Source: an uncultured Collinsella sp. (GTDB lineage: Bacteria; Actinomycetota; Coriobacteriia; Coriobacteriales; Coriobacteriaceae). From it: DNA of 64,000 nucleotides. The stretch spans positions 12,680-76,679 of the forward strand of contig CAUHFS010000001.1 of the NCBI GenBank assembly GCA_959605475.1, given 5' to 3'. The notes below the pieces were generated by a model. It did not search any database and had not been told where the DNA came from. It was given only the letters and a program-made list of their open reading frames with translations. Positions 36,981-45,380 of this stretch are shown here, one piece after another; position 1 is the stretch's first letter; every line of letters begins with the position of its first letter. A program made the position numbers and the translations under genes.

Positions 36981-37077
36981 CTTTAACCGAGCCGTTTTGG
37001 CATTACAGCGCGCGCAGCTCTTATGTCTTTCCCCTTGTTCCATCCGACGAGTTTAGTTGCGGCTAAAACGGACGTTA

Positions 37078-37168
37078 CGAAGAGCTGACCGAGAGGCCGA
37101 ACGCGCTCGCCCGCTCAGCGGGTATGCCCCAAAAGGGCATCTGGGGTTCGAACCCTCCCGGTTCTTCG
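37078..37168 (+). pseudogene. Decayed tRNA-Ser (GCT-like)
   Basis: The acceptor arms CGAAGAG and TTCTTCG pair (one G-T). The D-arm CTGACCGAGAGGCCGAACG, a long variable arm (ATGCCCC-AAAA-GGGCAT) and the T-loop TTCGAAC are those of a class II serine tRNA. The anticodon stem CTCGC/GCGGG encloses CCGCTCA, giving GCT. However, position 33 is C instead of the universal U, position 37 is C, the T-stem has a mismatch and extra bases, and no CCA follows. It is probably a non-functional copy; its real counterpart is elsewhere. Confidence 0.6.
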
Positions 37169-37363
37169 TCAGTTGACCAAAGGTGCGACATTATTGCCGC
37201 TCATCGGGGGTGGCTAAATGAGATGACTTGAGGGCTATAATTAGCCAAGCTAAGTTGGGGACAGATTGAGGCGCACAGGCTTTCGATGCGCCTGTCGACT
37301 CGGCAGTTCACAATTTATTAGACACGCGGAACGCGTGGTTTGGGATTAACGAAAGGAATCAGC
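37169..37363 (+). other. Gap between the tRNA remnant and the SPFH gene
   Basis: No gene is seen. It contains TTGGGGACAGATTGAGG (the GGGGACAG motif common in this window) followed by a small hairpin AGGCGCA/TGCGCCT (37271-37295), and AAAGGA before the next ATG. The promoter of the SPFH cluster is presumably here. Confidence 0.4.
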
Positions 37364-38740
37364 ATGTCACTGTTCCATAGCGATAACGAAAAGGAAGAAA
37401 AGCACAGCGGAATTCTCGGTGCCTTTTCTGTCGACAATATCAAATGGGAGCCTGGCAACGACGAAGATGCCTCGCTTGTCTCATTCCGCTATCCCTACGA
37501 GGATTTTCCCAACGGGTCCTATCTTCAGGTTGCGCAATCGCAGATTGCCGTTTTTACCAACAATATGGGGGCGGGCAGTTCTACTGACGCTACGGGTGCC
37601 GGCGATTCTCAGGTAAGCGTGTTTGTCGGTCCGTGCAAGATCAAGCTCGACACGGGAGACAGCCGATTCGCCCCGTTCCGCAATGCCGCCCATTCGCTTA
37701 CCGGCGGTAGCTCGGCGTTTCATTCCGTTGTGTACTTTATCAATACTAACTACATGAACGAGCTGCGCTGGGGCACGACCGAGCCCATCATCGTCCAAGA
37801 CCCTGAGGAAGACGTCAACGTTCATGTTCGCGCCTTCGGTTTGTTTGGCGCGCATATCGAGCAGAATAACTCGAGCCTGGTTCCCATTCAGGTGAGGAAG
37901 TTCCTCGTTAAGGTCGTGGGCACGCGAGATCGCTATACGCGAGAAGAACTTACTTCCTTTATGCGGGCAAAAATCCTTGAGTATGTTCCTGACCTGCTTG
38001 CCAAGGCGATTGTTGACCAGGAGGTTTCCGTTCTTAAAATTGCGACGCATCTGAGCGACTTCTCGTCTCAGATGCAGGGCAAGCTCGTTAACTATTTCGA
38101 TGAGTTTGGTCTCACGCTCGATAACTTCTCGTTCAACAGCATCAAGCCCTTCGAAGAGGATCTTGCTGCCATCAACGAGATGAAGATCCAGCGTAAGCGG
38201 AGCATTCTCGAGGCGCAGGGTAACGCTGCCCAGATGGACATCGAGTCCGAGGCACTTGCCAGGAAGCGTGCGCGCGAAGGCTACAACTATCAGCAGGAGC
38301 GCGGCATGGACGTAATGGAGAGTGCTGCGGGCAATGAGGGGAGTGCCGCATCGGGCCTCATGGGAGCCGGCATGGGACTCGGCATGGGCGTTGGCATGGG
38401 CGGTGCATTTGGAGCTGGCTTCTCCAACTTGGCCAACCAGACCATGGGCGCTGTTGCTCCCATGGTTGGAACGGCTTCCGCGTCCGCAGGTATGCAAAAC
38501 GGTCCCGTGTGTCCCAGTTGCGGAAACGTTAATCCGATGGGTGCTAAGTTCTGCCTGGAATGCGGACAAAAGCTCGAGCAGGGTGTTGCGTGTTTGGCGT
38601 GTGGGCATCTTAACCCGGTCGGTGCCAAGTTCTGCCTGGAATGCGGGAACCGGTTGATCTCGCCAAGGTGCCCGAGCTGCGGAGCCGAGTTGCCCGAAGG
38701 GACCAAATTCTGCCCCGATTGTGGAACTAAGATCCAATAA
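37364..38740 (+). CDS. SPFH-domain protein with three C-terminal zinc ribbons (YdjI-like)
   Basis: 458 residues. The N-terminal two thirds is an SPFH/virion-core-like domain (FRYPYEDFPNGSYLQVAQSQ, then PFEEDLAAINEMKIQ) of the type found in B. subtilis YdjI. A glycine/methionine-rich linker (about residues 330-370) follows, and then three double-CxxC zinc ribbons, each with the GAKFCLECG or GTKFCPDCG pattern. YdjI-type proteins assemble at membranes with PspA-like partners. AAAGGA precedes the ATG at 37364; eight upstream codons are open but unlikely. It heads a five-gene set reading the same way. Confidence 0.85.
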   Translation: MSLFHSDNEKEEKHSGILGAFSVDNIKWEPGNDEDASLVSFRYPYEDFPNGSYLQVAQSQIAVFTNNMGAGSSTDATGAGDSQVSVFVGPCKIKLDTGDSRFAPFRNAAHSLTGGSSAFHSVVYFINTNYMNELRWGTTEPIIVQDPEEDVNVHVRAFGLFGAHIEQNNSSLVPIQVRKFLVKVVGTRDRYTREELTSFMRAKILEYVPDLLAKAIVDQEVSVLKIATHLSDFSSQMQGKLVNYFDEFGLTLDNFSFNSIKPFEEDLAAINEMKIQRKRSILEAQGNAAQMDIESEALARKRAREGYNYQQERGMDVMESAAGNEGSAASGLMGAGMGLGMGVGMGGAFGAGFSNLANQTMGAVAPMVGTASASAGMQNGPVCPSCGNVNPMGAKFCLECGQKLEQGVACLACGHLNPVGAKFCLECGNRLISPRCPSCGAELPEGTKFCPDCGTKIQ

Positions 38741-38752
38741 GGAGAAACAAAG

Positions 38753-39454
38753 ATGAACGGTTCTGTTAAACGTGTCATTTTGGGCGAGGCAATCGTCTTG
38801 GTGGCGTGGCTTGTAATCATGTTTGTCTGCAAAAACGCGCTGATGAACCCTATCGTCTTTGCTATGTCGCTTGGCTTTGGGGTTTTGGCTTTTGCGGCGG
38901 CTTCGATTTCGGCTGCCATGTCCGATAAGCAGTCCACGGTCAAAGGCACGACCGAAATCCATTATTTGCCGGTCGCATCCAGCTGCGCCTACTTTGTCGT
39001 TGCCCTTCTGGCCAACACGTACTTTGTGTTTGCGGCATATGGGTGGGGCGGCAGCACGATTCCAGTCGTCGTAAACGTTGTCCTTCTTGCTGTGCTTGTC
39101 CTTGTGCAGATGGGTCTAGGCTTCAATGGCCGCCAGGTTGACCAAAAGGTTGCTGCCGTGGCCGCAAAGACGGTTCAAACGGCGCAGTTCGGATCGTATG
39201 TGGGACAGCTCCTCGCCGTGGCGCAGGACGCTCAGGTCAAAGCCGAACTCAAAGCGCTTAAGGATGACATCTCCTTTAGTTCCAACATGTCGCAACCCCA
39301 TGTTCAAGAGGTCGAGCGACAGTTCTCCGCCGCGCTTGAGGCGGTCTCGAATTCCATGAGTGCCGATGAGCCGGCAGATGTTACGGTTGGCCTTGTCCAT
39401 GATGCGCGCAATATCTGGAAAAAGCGCAATGCGGCGCTGACCGCTGTCAAATAA
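38753..39454 (+). CDS. Four-TM membrane protein of the SPFH cluster
   Basis: 233 residues. Hydrophobic segments lie at about residues 7-27, 30-50, 73-95 and 99-119. A cytoplasmic helical tail (about 125-233) follows. No family is recognised. AAGGAG precedes the ATG, which is 12 bases after the SPFH gene, so cotranscription is very likely. It may be the membrane anchor of the complex; this is inferred from position only. Confidence 0.75.
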   Translation: MNGSVKRVILGEAIVLVAWLVIMFVCKNALMNPIVFAMSLGFGVLAFAAASISAAMSDKQSTVKGTTEIHYLPVASSCAYFVVALLANTYFVFAAYGWGGSTIPVVVNVVLLAVLVLVQMGLGFNGRQVDQKVAAVAAKTVQTAQFGSYVGQLLAVAQDAQVKAELKALKDDISFSSNMSQPHVQEVERQFSAALEAVSNSMSADEPADVTVGLVHDARNIWKKRNAALTAVK

Positions 39455-39508
39455 GGGCTCGCGCTGCTTTTTGCCAGGGCACTTTGATGGTTGAAGTGGG
39501 GGAAGCTA

Positions 39509-40315
39509 TTGGAAATCAACGGAATAACTTGTGAGGGCTGCGGCAGCACCGATGTCGAGTTTGACCCCGCAACTCGAAAGGTTCATTGCAACCAGTGCGG
39601 TCGCGAGATGTACTATTCGCGGGCGCGTCTGGGGGCTACGGGCAAAATCGCGTTTGCCAAGGACAATGCCATCAAGTTTTTTAAGGGTGGCAACTTCCCG
39701 GAGGCCCGCAAATTTGCCGCGGACGTGCTCAATATGATGCAAGACAACGCGGCGGCACAGTTTATGGTTGCGTACTGCGATGAGTTTTGCGAAGGTCTTT
39801 CGGGTTCGATGACGGTTTTCTTTAAAAGGGCCGAAGATATCCCTCTCGAATATGACGAAGTGCGTGACTTGATCGACTTGTTTGAGTCGACGCTCTACAA
39901 CATGCGTGACTTTGAGGTTCAGATGGTATCGCTCGTGGTCGCCAATATGCAGAGCATGGAGGATCGGTCTCGGCTTGAGAGCTTTATCGATGCTGTGTGC
40001 CCGTTCTGCATAGCGCGGTATGCTTCGGAAGACTTTATGACCGCAGAGCGGGAGAGCTTCTATCAAGATATCGCCGCCAACTGCAACATACCCAAGACGT
40101 GTCTCGCACTACTCAAGGGCATTAGAGAGAACCCCGGGTCCCCCTATAAAACTGGTTCGTTTGCGTTACGAAGAAGGACCTCGTACTTTCTCGAACACTA
40201 TGTGGAGCCCGTCGGGCGCATCGTCAATTCGATGAAGGCAAGCCAATACAAACAGAAGTTTCTCGTGGCCTATCAGCAGGTGTCCGAGCAATACCGAAGC
40301 ATGGCCTCTCAATAA
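39509..40315 (+). CDS. Zinc-ribbon and helical-repeat protein of the SPFH cluster
   Basis: About 268 residues from a TTG start with GGGGGAAG upstream; an alternative TTG lies at 39491. The N terminus is a TFIIB-like zinc ribbon (ITCEGCGSTDVEF, then VHCNQCGREM). The rest is helical and TPR-like (AIKFFKGGNFPEARKFAADV). The zinc ribbon followed by other domains recalls YdjG of the B. subtilis ydjFGHI operon, but the resemblance is weak and no TM is seen. Function unknown. Confidence 0.7.
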   Translation: MEINGITCEGCGSTDVEFDPATRKVHCNQCGREMYYSRARLGATGKIAFAKDNAIKFFKGGNFPEARKFAADVLNMMQDNAAAQFMVAYCDEFCEGLSGSMTVFFKRAEDIPLEYDEVRDLIDLFESTLYNMRDFEVQMVSLVVANMQSMEDRSRLESFIDAVCPFCIARYASEDFMTAERESFYQDIAANCNIPKTCLALLKGIRENPGSPYKTGSFALRRRTSYFLEHYVEPVGRIVNSMKASQYKQKFLVAYQQVSEQYRSMASQ

Positions 40316-40387
40316 AGCGGATGGCGGGTGCTTACTCGCTTAAAGCTATTGGATGATCTAAACAGTTCAAACTGAAAGGTGGTACAG

Positions 40388-42043
40388 ATGAGTGATTCGG
40401 GATTAGATACTGCCCTTATCGAGCGCAGGATCGCCGCTATTGGAACAAAAGTTGACCAGATGACCACGAAGGTCGATAAGGTCGAATCCCAAATGGAGGA
40501 AGTGCGGAAGGACCTTAAAAAGCTCCGAAAGGACTTTCTCGAGATGATGCTCGAACAGCGTCGTACCGCCGCACTTGAGCAGGCGACTACGGAGCTCGTG
40601 AGCGTCCGGCAGGAGATGGACAAGAAGTTCGGCAACTACTCGGTGGTTCGAAACACCATGGTCGGTATTCTCCAGGCAACCGATGCAGCGCTCGTGCGCA
40701 AGGCGACGATTTCGACGGTCTCCGAGGAGTTAATGATTTCTACCCCGGACTACTGGCCGGCGCCTGTCCTGGTTGCCCTTGCGGCATGGATCAACAACAA
40801 CCGAGATCTTGCGGAGCGCGCAATACGTGAGGCTGTCAAACGTGATAACGAGCACACGTCGCTTGCGATGGCTCTGATTTGCAGACGTAATAACCGCACG
40901 GCCACGTGCTACGAATGGCTCGCACGCTACTTCTCGACGCAAAACGCCGCCCGCATCGATGCCGATGCGATGGTCTACATTGATGCCTATATCAACGGCA
41001 TCTTCGGAACCGACGAAAAGCACCTGTGCGACGACTATATGGCGGGCTGGATCGAGCAGATCAGAAATCAGAGCCCTGAGTTCGAGAATGAGCAGTCAGA
41101 GTCATGGGCGGAGTACTTTACCGGCTACGAGGAGGATATGAGCTCGAGATATCCGGCGCTCAAGGTGGTGGTCAAGGAGTTTGACTACATCAATAAGTAT
41201 CTCGGAAAAGTCGAGGCAATCGAGAGCATCTCCAATGACTTCGCCGACCTCAAGGCTTCTGATGTTGACGAGAGGACGCTTGCCGAGCAGGTTGACAGGC
41301 ATTTGATGGAGCTCGTTAACTCCGATGACTCCAAGGAGCGAAATTTGCGCCGCCAGGAGGAGTATCTTCTTGCGGTCAAGGCATTTGGCGGAGACGTAGA
41401 GCGCGCCCGAGAGCTCGTCAATCGTCGCCGCGATGAGAAGCGTCAGCAGACGATGAACATCATCGACCAGATGACACGCTCGATGCGCGACCAGAGTGCG
41501 TCTGTGGATGTGCATAAGAAGAAGACCGCGATTCAGTTTTTGGGTTCCTATATCAACGGTGGTTTCAACCGGTATCGCAAGAGCGATATCCCCGAATTTC
41601 CGCAGGCGATCACCCTTGACTTCGACGGATGGACAAGCAGGGCGGTTACCGGCGATGAGGGTAATGCGCTGCGCGGCGATTATGTTCGCTATGTCGGTGA
41701 AGAGAAGAAAAAGGAGCTCGCTGAGCTTGATGTCAAGGTTGCGAAGGGCAACAAGAGCCACAAGATAGCGGCCGTTGTCCTCGCTGTTTTGGGAGTAGCT
41801 TTCTTTGCGTTTGTAAACCAGGTTATTGGCATTCTGCTTCTTGCGGGGGCTGGCTATTGTCTAGTAAAGACGGGCCTCTCGAGCAAGCAGCGCGCTGCGG
41901 AGGCAGAAGAGATTGAGGCCAAATACTCCAAACGGATCCAGGAAGGCTGTTCCGAGATCGATCTGGCGCTTAATCAGTGGAAGAGCGCGAAGGAAGCGGC
42001 GGCCGAGCGCAGCGACCTGCTTAAGCTCGATAAGGTTGCCTAG
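40388..42043 (+). CDS. Coiled-coil protein with C-terminal TM hairpin, SPFH cluster
   Basis: 551 residues. A strong coiled coil covers residues 10-85 (KVDQMTTKVDKVESQMEEVR). A large helical domain follows. Near the C terminus two hydrophobic segments lie close together (about residues 460-495, IAAVVLAVLGVAFFAFVNQV then IGILLLAGAGYCLV). After these comes another charged helix. AAAGGTGG precedes the ATG at 40388; three upstream codons are open. No family is recognised. The build suits a membrane-bound scaffold. Confidence 0.75.
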   Translation: MSDSGLDTALIERRIAAIGTKVDQMTTKVDKVESQMEEVRKDLKKLRKDFLEMMLEQRRTAALEQATTELVSVRQEMDKKFGNYSVVRNTMVGILQATDAALVRKATISTVSEELMISTPDYWPAPVLVALAAWINNNRDLAERAIREAVKRDNEHTSLAMALICRRNNRTATCYEWLARYFSTQNAARIDADAMVYIDAYINGIFGTDEKHLCDDYMAGWIEQIRNQSPEFENEQSESWAEYFTGYEEDMSSRYPALKVVVKEFDYINKYLGKVEAIESISNDFADLKASDVDERTLAEQVDRHLMELVNSDDSKERNLRRQEEYLLAVKAFGGDVERARELVNRRRDEKRQQTMNIIDQMTRSMRDQSASVDVHKKKTAIQFLGSYINGGFNRYRKSDIPEFPQAITLDFDGWTSRAVTGDEGNALRGDYVRYVGEEKKKELAELDVKVAKGNKSHKIAAVVLAVLGVAFFAFVNQVIGILLLAGAGYCLVKTGLSSKQRAAEAEEIEAKYSKRIQEGCSEIDLALNQWKSAKEAAAERSDLLKLDKVA

Positions 42044-42084
42044 CCGATAGGATTGACTCGATAACCATGAATGGAGTGAAATAG

Positions 42085-42276
42085 ATGACTGATGAAGTGA
42101 CTGATTTCGACCATAACGATGCCGCGATGCAGGACTTCGATGCATTGAGCGAGCTCGATAGTCTGTTTGAAGAGGACGAGCGACTGAAGCAAGCTGAGAA
42201 CAATGTTTTGACTCAAAATCTCTCAGGCTTTGCAAACTGCTTTCCCGATTGGGATTTGCATCCGCCGGTAGCGTAG
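42085..42276 (+). CDS. Small acidic protein at the end of the SPFH cluster
   Basis: 63 residues, strongly acidic (FDALSELDSLFEEDERLKQA). GGAGTG lies before the ATG, and the gene is 41 bases after the coiled-coil gene. I do not recognise it. The good ribosome site, the position and the composition support a real gene. Confidence 0.55.
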   Translation: MTDEVTDFDHNDAAMQDFDALSELDSLFEEDERLKQAENNVLTQNLSGFANCFPDWDLHPPVA

Positions 42277-42479
42277 AAAAGCGCTTGAAACACAAGCTGC
42301 GATCATTTGGAAACATCGATGTTTCTGCGGGCTAGAAGCCATGGGGCTTTTGGCCCGCTGTCTTTCATATGCCGGTCGGCGGCATAGGGCATCAACCGTA
42401 TTCTAGGTTCTTGGACGCCAGGCCGACTCGCTTCGGATCGGGCGCTACACCAACTTTCTCGAGACCACCAATCTGACAG

Positions 42480-42514
42480 GGCCTTGTCCGTACGTGGACG
42501 GGGCCCTTTTGTGT
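42480..42514 (+). terminator. Probable terminator
   Basis: AGGGCCTTGTCCGTACGTGG with ACGGGGCCCTTTTG forms an interrupted stem (GGGCC/GGCCC and TGTCC/GGAC) followed by TTTT. The rest of 42277-42560 shows no gene. A -10-like TATACT lies at 42533-42538 ahead of the toxin-antitoxin pair. Confidence 0.55.
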
Positions 42515-42560
42515 GGCCTAACAGGTTTGCTATACTGCTAGCACGTAGAAAGGAGCCGCT

Positions 42561-42905
42561 ATGGGTACAGCAACGGTGCAGCTCAACACACGAATCGATC
42601 CTATGCTCAAAGCTGGTGGCGATGCGGTCCTAACTCGCAATGGATTGGGGCCGAGCGATGCCATTCGTGCGCTTTGGGTCTATCTTGTCGAGCATCAAAC
42701 GTTGCCGGGATTTATGGTGGCGGATAAGCGCGAGGCGCCCCGTGCGGAGAGCCTGGCCGAGCAGGGGTGTGGCCTAGCTTTTTCCTCGTTGGGGCTAAGC
42801 GCTTCGGATTTTGCGCCAGGTGGATCATCTGCGGAAGACTGGGATGCCGTACGAGATGATATGTATGACGCGATGATTGCCGACATCGAGGCGAATTGCC
42901 GATGA
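42561..42905 (+). CDS. RelB/DinJ-family antitoxin
   Basis: 114 residues. The N terminus (ATVQLNTRIDPMLKAGGDAV, then GLGPSDAIRALWVYLVEH) is the ribbon-helix-helix of RelB/DinJ antitoxins. A longer than usual C-terminal tail would wrap the toxin. It should neutralise the PIN-domain protein encoded next and repress its own promoter. GAAAGGAG precedes the ATG. Its stop overlaps the toxin start by four bases (ATGA). Confidence 0.82.
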   Translation: MGTATVQLNTRIDPMLKAGGDAVLTRNGLGPSDAIRALWVYLVEHQTLPGFMVADKREAPRAESLAEQGCGLAFSSLGLSASDFAPGGSSAEDWDAVRDDMYDAMIADIEANCR

Positions 42906-43369
42906 TCGAGGCAAAACGCCTGCTTGTAGATACGAACGTTTGGCTCGATTATTACCTGCAAGAGGGGGCATTCGACGAAGCGAAGAGATTGGTTGAACTG
43001 GCCGAGGCGGGAAAGATCGACCTTCTTTATGCGCCCACGACGGCAAAGGATGTGTTCTACATTTTGCCTCGGCGTCTAGCTCGGCGGAATGCGAATGGGA
43101 TTAACGTGTCATTTGCCTCGGCGTCATGGGTCTGCATCGAGCACATGATGCAGGTGGCAACCGCCTCTCCGCTTTCGTTGGCAGAGTGCGAGATGGCGCG
43201 CATGCTTGGCAAGCGCATGCCGGATCTTGAAGACAACCTCATCATCGCTTCGGGCGAAACGGCAGATGTTGACTACGTGGTCACGAGCGACCGGCGCATG
43301 TTAGAGGCGATGCCCGAGGTTTGCCTGACGCCCGCGCGTGCACTCGAGATGATCGGGATCCTCGACTAA
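42902..43369 (+). CDS. PIN-domain toxin ribonuclease
   Basis: 155 residues. The acidic PIN residues are visible: Asp10 in LLVDTNVWLDYYL, Glu/Asp in MPDLEDNLIIASG, and Asp in VVTSDRRML. PIN toxins cut RNA, often tRNA or rRNA. Pairing a RelB/DinJ antitoxin with a PIN toxin, instead of RelE/YafQ, is less common but known. The ATG at 42902 overlaps the antitoxin stop; the frame continues six bases upstream. Confidence 0.83.
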   Translation: MIEAKRLLVDTNVWLDYYLQEGAFDEAKRLVELAEAGKIDLLYAPTTAKDVFYILPRRLARRNANGINVSFASASWVCIEHMMQVATASPLSLAECEMARMLGKRMPDLEDNLIIASGETADVDYVVTSDRRMLEAMPEVCLTPARALEMIGILD

Positions 43370-43434
43370 CCTTGTCTGTCTGGTTTCGCTATCATATGGG
43401 GCAATGTGAACCCCATGCAACTTTGGAGGACGGT

Positions 43435-43902
43435 ATGGCGGATAACGCCGAGGCGCTTTTCTCGCCTGAGCTGGTGTTTTTTGATTGGGAGTGCGCGACG
43501 CCGGATGAGGTGTTTGCGTGGCTCGAGGGTGAGCTTGCCCCGCGCGGCTACATTGCCGAGGGTTGGCTCAACGCCGTCCGCACGCGCGAGGACGCCTATC
43601 CCACGGGTCTCGCTATGCCGGCGGCAAACATCGCCATTCCGCATACCGATCCGGGATTTGTGGCCAAGCCCTATATCGCAGTGGTAAAGCCCGCCGCACC
43701 TGTGACGTTCAACGCGATGGCGGGCATGGGCGCCCCGGTGCCGGCGCGGATCGTCATCAACCTGGGCATTGCCGAGCCGGGCGGCCAGGTCGAGGCCCTG
43801 CAAGCGCTTATGAATATCTTTATGGGTGCCGACGCTGCAGCCGATGTACTCGGCCAGACCACGCCGCAGGGCATGGTCGACGCCATCCGCCGCCACTTCT
43901 AA
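43435..43902 (+). CDS. PTS EIIA component, fructose/galactitol (PTS-EIIA-2) family
   Basis: 155 residues. The phosphorylated His lies in ANIAIPHTDP (about residue 64), the EIIA-2 signature. GAPVPARIVINLGIAEPGGQ is consistent with the GatA/FruA-IIA branch. GGAGGA precedes the ATG at 43435; the longer open frame upstream only shadows the PIN gene. No IIB or IIC gene is next to it, so it may serve a distant transporter or have a regulatory role. Confidence 0.85.
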   Translation: MADNAEALFSPELVFFDWECATPDEVFAWLEGELAPRGYIAEGWLNAVRTREDAYPTGLAMPAANIAIPHTDPGFVAKPYIAVVKPAAPVTFNAMAGMGAPVPARIVINLGIAEPGGQVEALQALMNIFMGADAAADVLGQTTPQGMVDAIRRHF

Positions 43903-43926
43903 GGTGGAGCTAAGCCGGTGGCACTC

Positions 43927-44035
43927 GGGGACTGTCCCTAACTGCCGGCAGAAAAGGAACGTCCCTAACTGCCAGCTGCCAGCGCTGTCCCCTTTGCACC
44001 AAAATGGTGCAGATTAACCTGTCCCCTTTGCACCA
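43927..44035. repeat. Nested GTCCC/GGGAC repeats
   Basis: Two copies of GTCCCTAACTGCC (43934-43946, 43961-43973) are followed by two copies of CTGTCCCCTTTGCACCA (43985-44001, 44019-44035). GCACC and GGTGC segments between them can pair (TGCACCAAAATGGTGCA). On the minus strand these read GGGGACAG next to short stems, the same motif as at 46760, 50736 and 51087. Confidence 0.7.
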
Positions 44036-44102
44036 GGTGTGCCGCGGGGGCTGCGTTGTGACACAATGGCGTTTGTTCGATTCGTGATGTGAAAGGCCAA
44101 GT

Positions 44103-45326
44103 ATGGCAAACAAGAAAAAGAACCCCGAGGTCGCGCCGACGCCCGAGCAACGGTCCCGCGCCGCCTCCAGCTCTCGCAAGAAGCAGCGCAAGACCTATGT
44201 GTCCAAGACCGTCAAGATTGTCCTGGTGGTCATCGGCGTGCTGGCGATGCTGCTCTCCGTCTCGGCCATGGCGTGCTCCGGCCTGATGTCGCAGACCGAA
44301 AGCACCAGCTCGGGCTATAAGCTCACTGGTGGCGTGGCTGCTACCATCAATGGCACCAACCTCACCGAGGACACCGTGACCAAGCAGATCATGAGCATGC
44401 GCACGTCCTATGGCTACACCAAGGACAAGGACTGGGCACAGTACCTGGTCGACAACGACCTCACGCCCAAGAAGTACCGCAAGCAGCTCATCGACTCCTA
44501 CACGCAGCAGATCCTGCTTCAGCAGGCGCAGAAGGAAAACGGCGTGACCGTCTCGGACAAGGAGGTCGAGAAGGCTTGGAAGGACGCGTGCAAGAGCGCG
44601 GGCGGCGCCAAGACCTTTAAGAAGACGCTTAAGACCTACGGCTACACCGAGGACACCTACAAGGATTCGCTCAAGGAGAGCCTGGCACAGCAGAAGCTCA
44701 AGGATGCCGTGGCACCCACCAGCAAGCCCAAGGACAGCGAGATCGTCGATTACATCAATGAGAACCTGTCCAACTACAACGATGCCCGCCGCTCGTCGAA
44801 CATCTTGATCAAGGTCGATTCCGACGCATCTGACGAGGACAAGGCTGCCGCCAAGGCCAAGGCGCAGGAGTGCCTGGACAAGATTAACTCCGGCGAGCTG
44901 AGCTTTGAGGACGCCGTGGAGCAGTACTCCGACGATACCGGCTCCAAGGATAAGAAGGGCGATGTGGGTTGGGATAAGCTCACCACCTTCGTCGACAGCT
45001 ACCAGGCGGCGCTCGAGGGGCTCAACAAGGGCGATGTGAGCGGCGTGGTCGAGTCGACGTACGGTTACCATGTCATCAAGTGCACCGACTACTTCCATGT
45101 CGATAGTGAGGTCGATGACATCAAGCAGGTGCCCAAGGACATCAAGAAGTACGTCTCTAACGTGGTGAAGACGCAGGCGGCCAGTACTGCATACAGCGAG
45201 TGGCTGGAGCAGTACAAGAAGGACGCCGACATCACCGTTAACCCCATGCCCAAGGACGTGCCGTACAACGTCAGCCTGAAGGGCGTCGCCAAGAGTTCGA
45301 CCGATGATTCGTCGACGACTAAGTAA
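44103..45326 (+). CDS. Extracytoplasmic parvulin-type peptidyl-prolyl isomerase (SurA/PrsA-like)
   Basis: 407 residues. The N terminus is basic, then a signal/TM segment (about residues 38-58). MACSG could be a lipobox, but the position is not ideal. A SurA_N-like helical domain (AATINGTNLTEDTVTKQIMS) and a parvulin domain (about 235-335, SNILIKVDSDAS, then GDVGWDKLTTFVDSY and STYGYHVIKC) follow. It should help fold exported proteins. The start ATG has GTGAAAGG upstream. yqeY follows after about 54 bases. Confidence 0.9.
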   Translation: MANKKKNPEVAPTPEQRSRAASSSRKKQRKTYVSKTVKIVLVVIGVLAMLLSVSAMACSGLMSQTESTSSGYKLTGGVAATINGTNLTEDTVTKQIMSMRTSYGYTKDKDWAQYLVDNDLTPKKYRKQLIDSYTQQILLQQAQKENGVTVSDKEVEKAWKDACKSAGGAKTFKKTLKTYGYTEDTYKDSLKESLAQQKLKDAVAPTSKPKDSEIVDYINENLSNYNDARRSSNILIKVDSDASDEDKAAAKAKAQECLDKINSGELSFEDAVEQYSDDTGSKDKKGDVGWDKLTTFVDSYQAALEGLNKGDVSGVVESTYGYHVIKCTDYFHVDSEVDDIKQVPKDIKKYVSNVVKTQAASTAYSEWLEQYKKDADITVNPMPKDVPYNVSLKGVAKSSTDDSSTTK

Positions 45327-45380
45327 TCATGGGGCGGTGCCCGCGTGAGTGCCGCCCACGCTATTGAGGAGGATATGCAG

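Noticed and set aside
37078..37168. Selenocysteine tRNA (TCA in the loop)
   Set aside because: The D-arm and acceptor match serine tRNAs, the acceptor is seven base pairs, and proper loop placement gives GCT rather than TCA.
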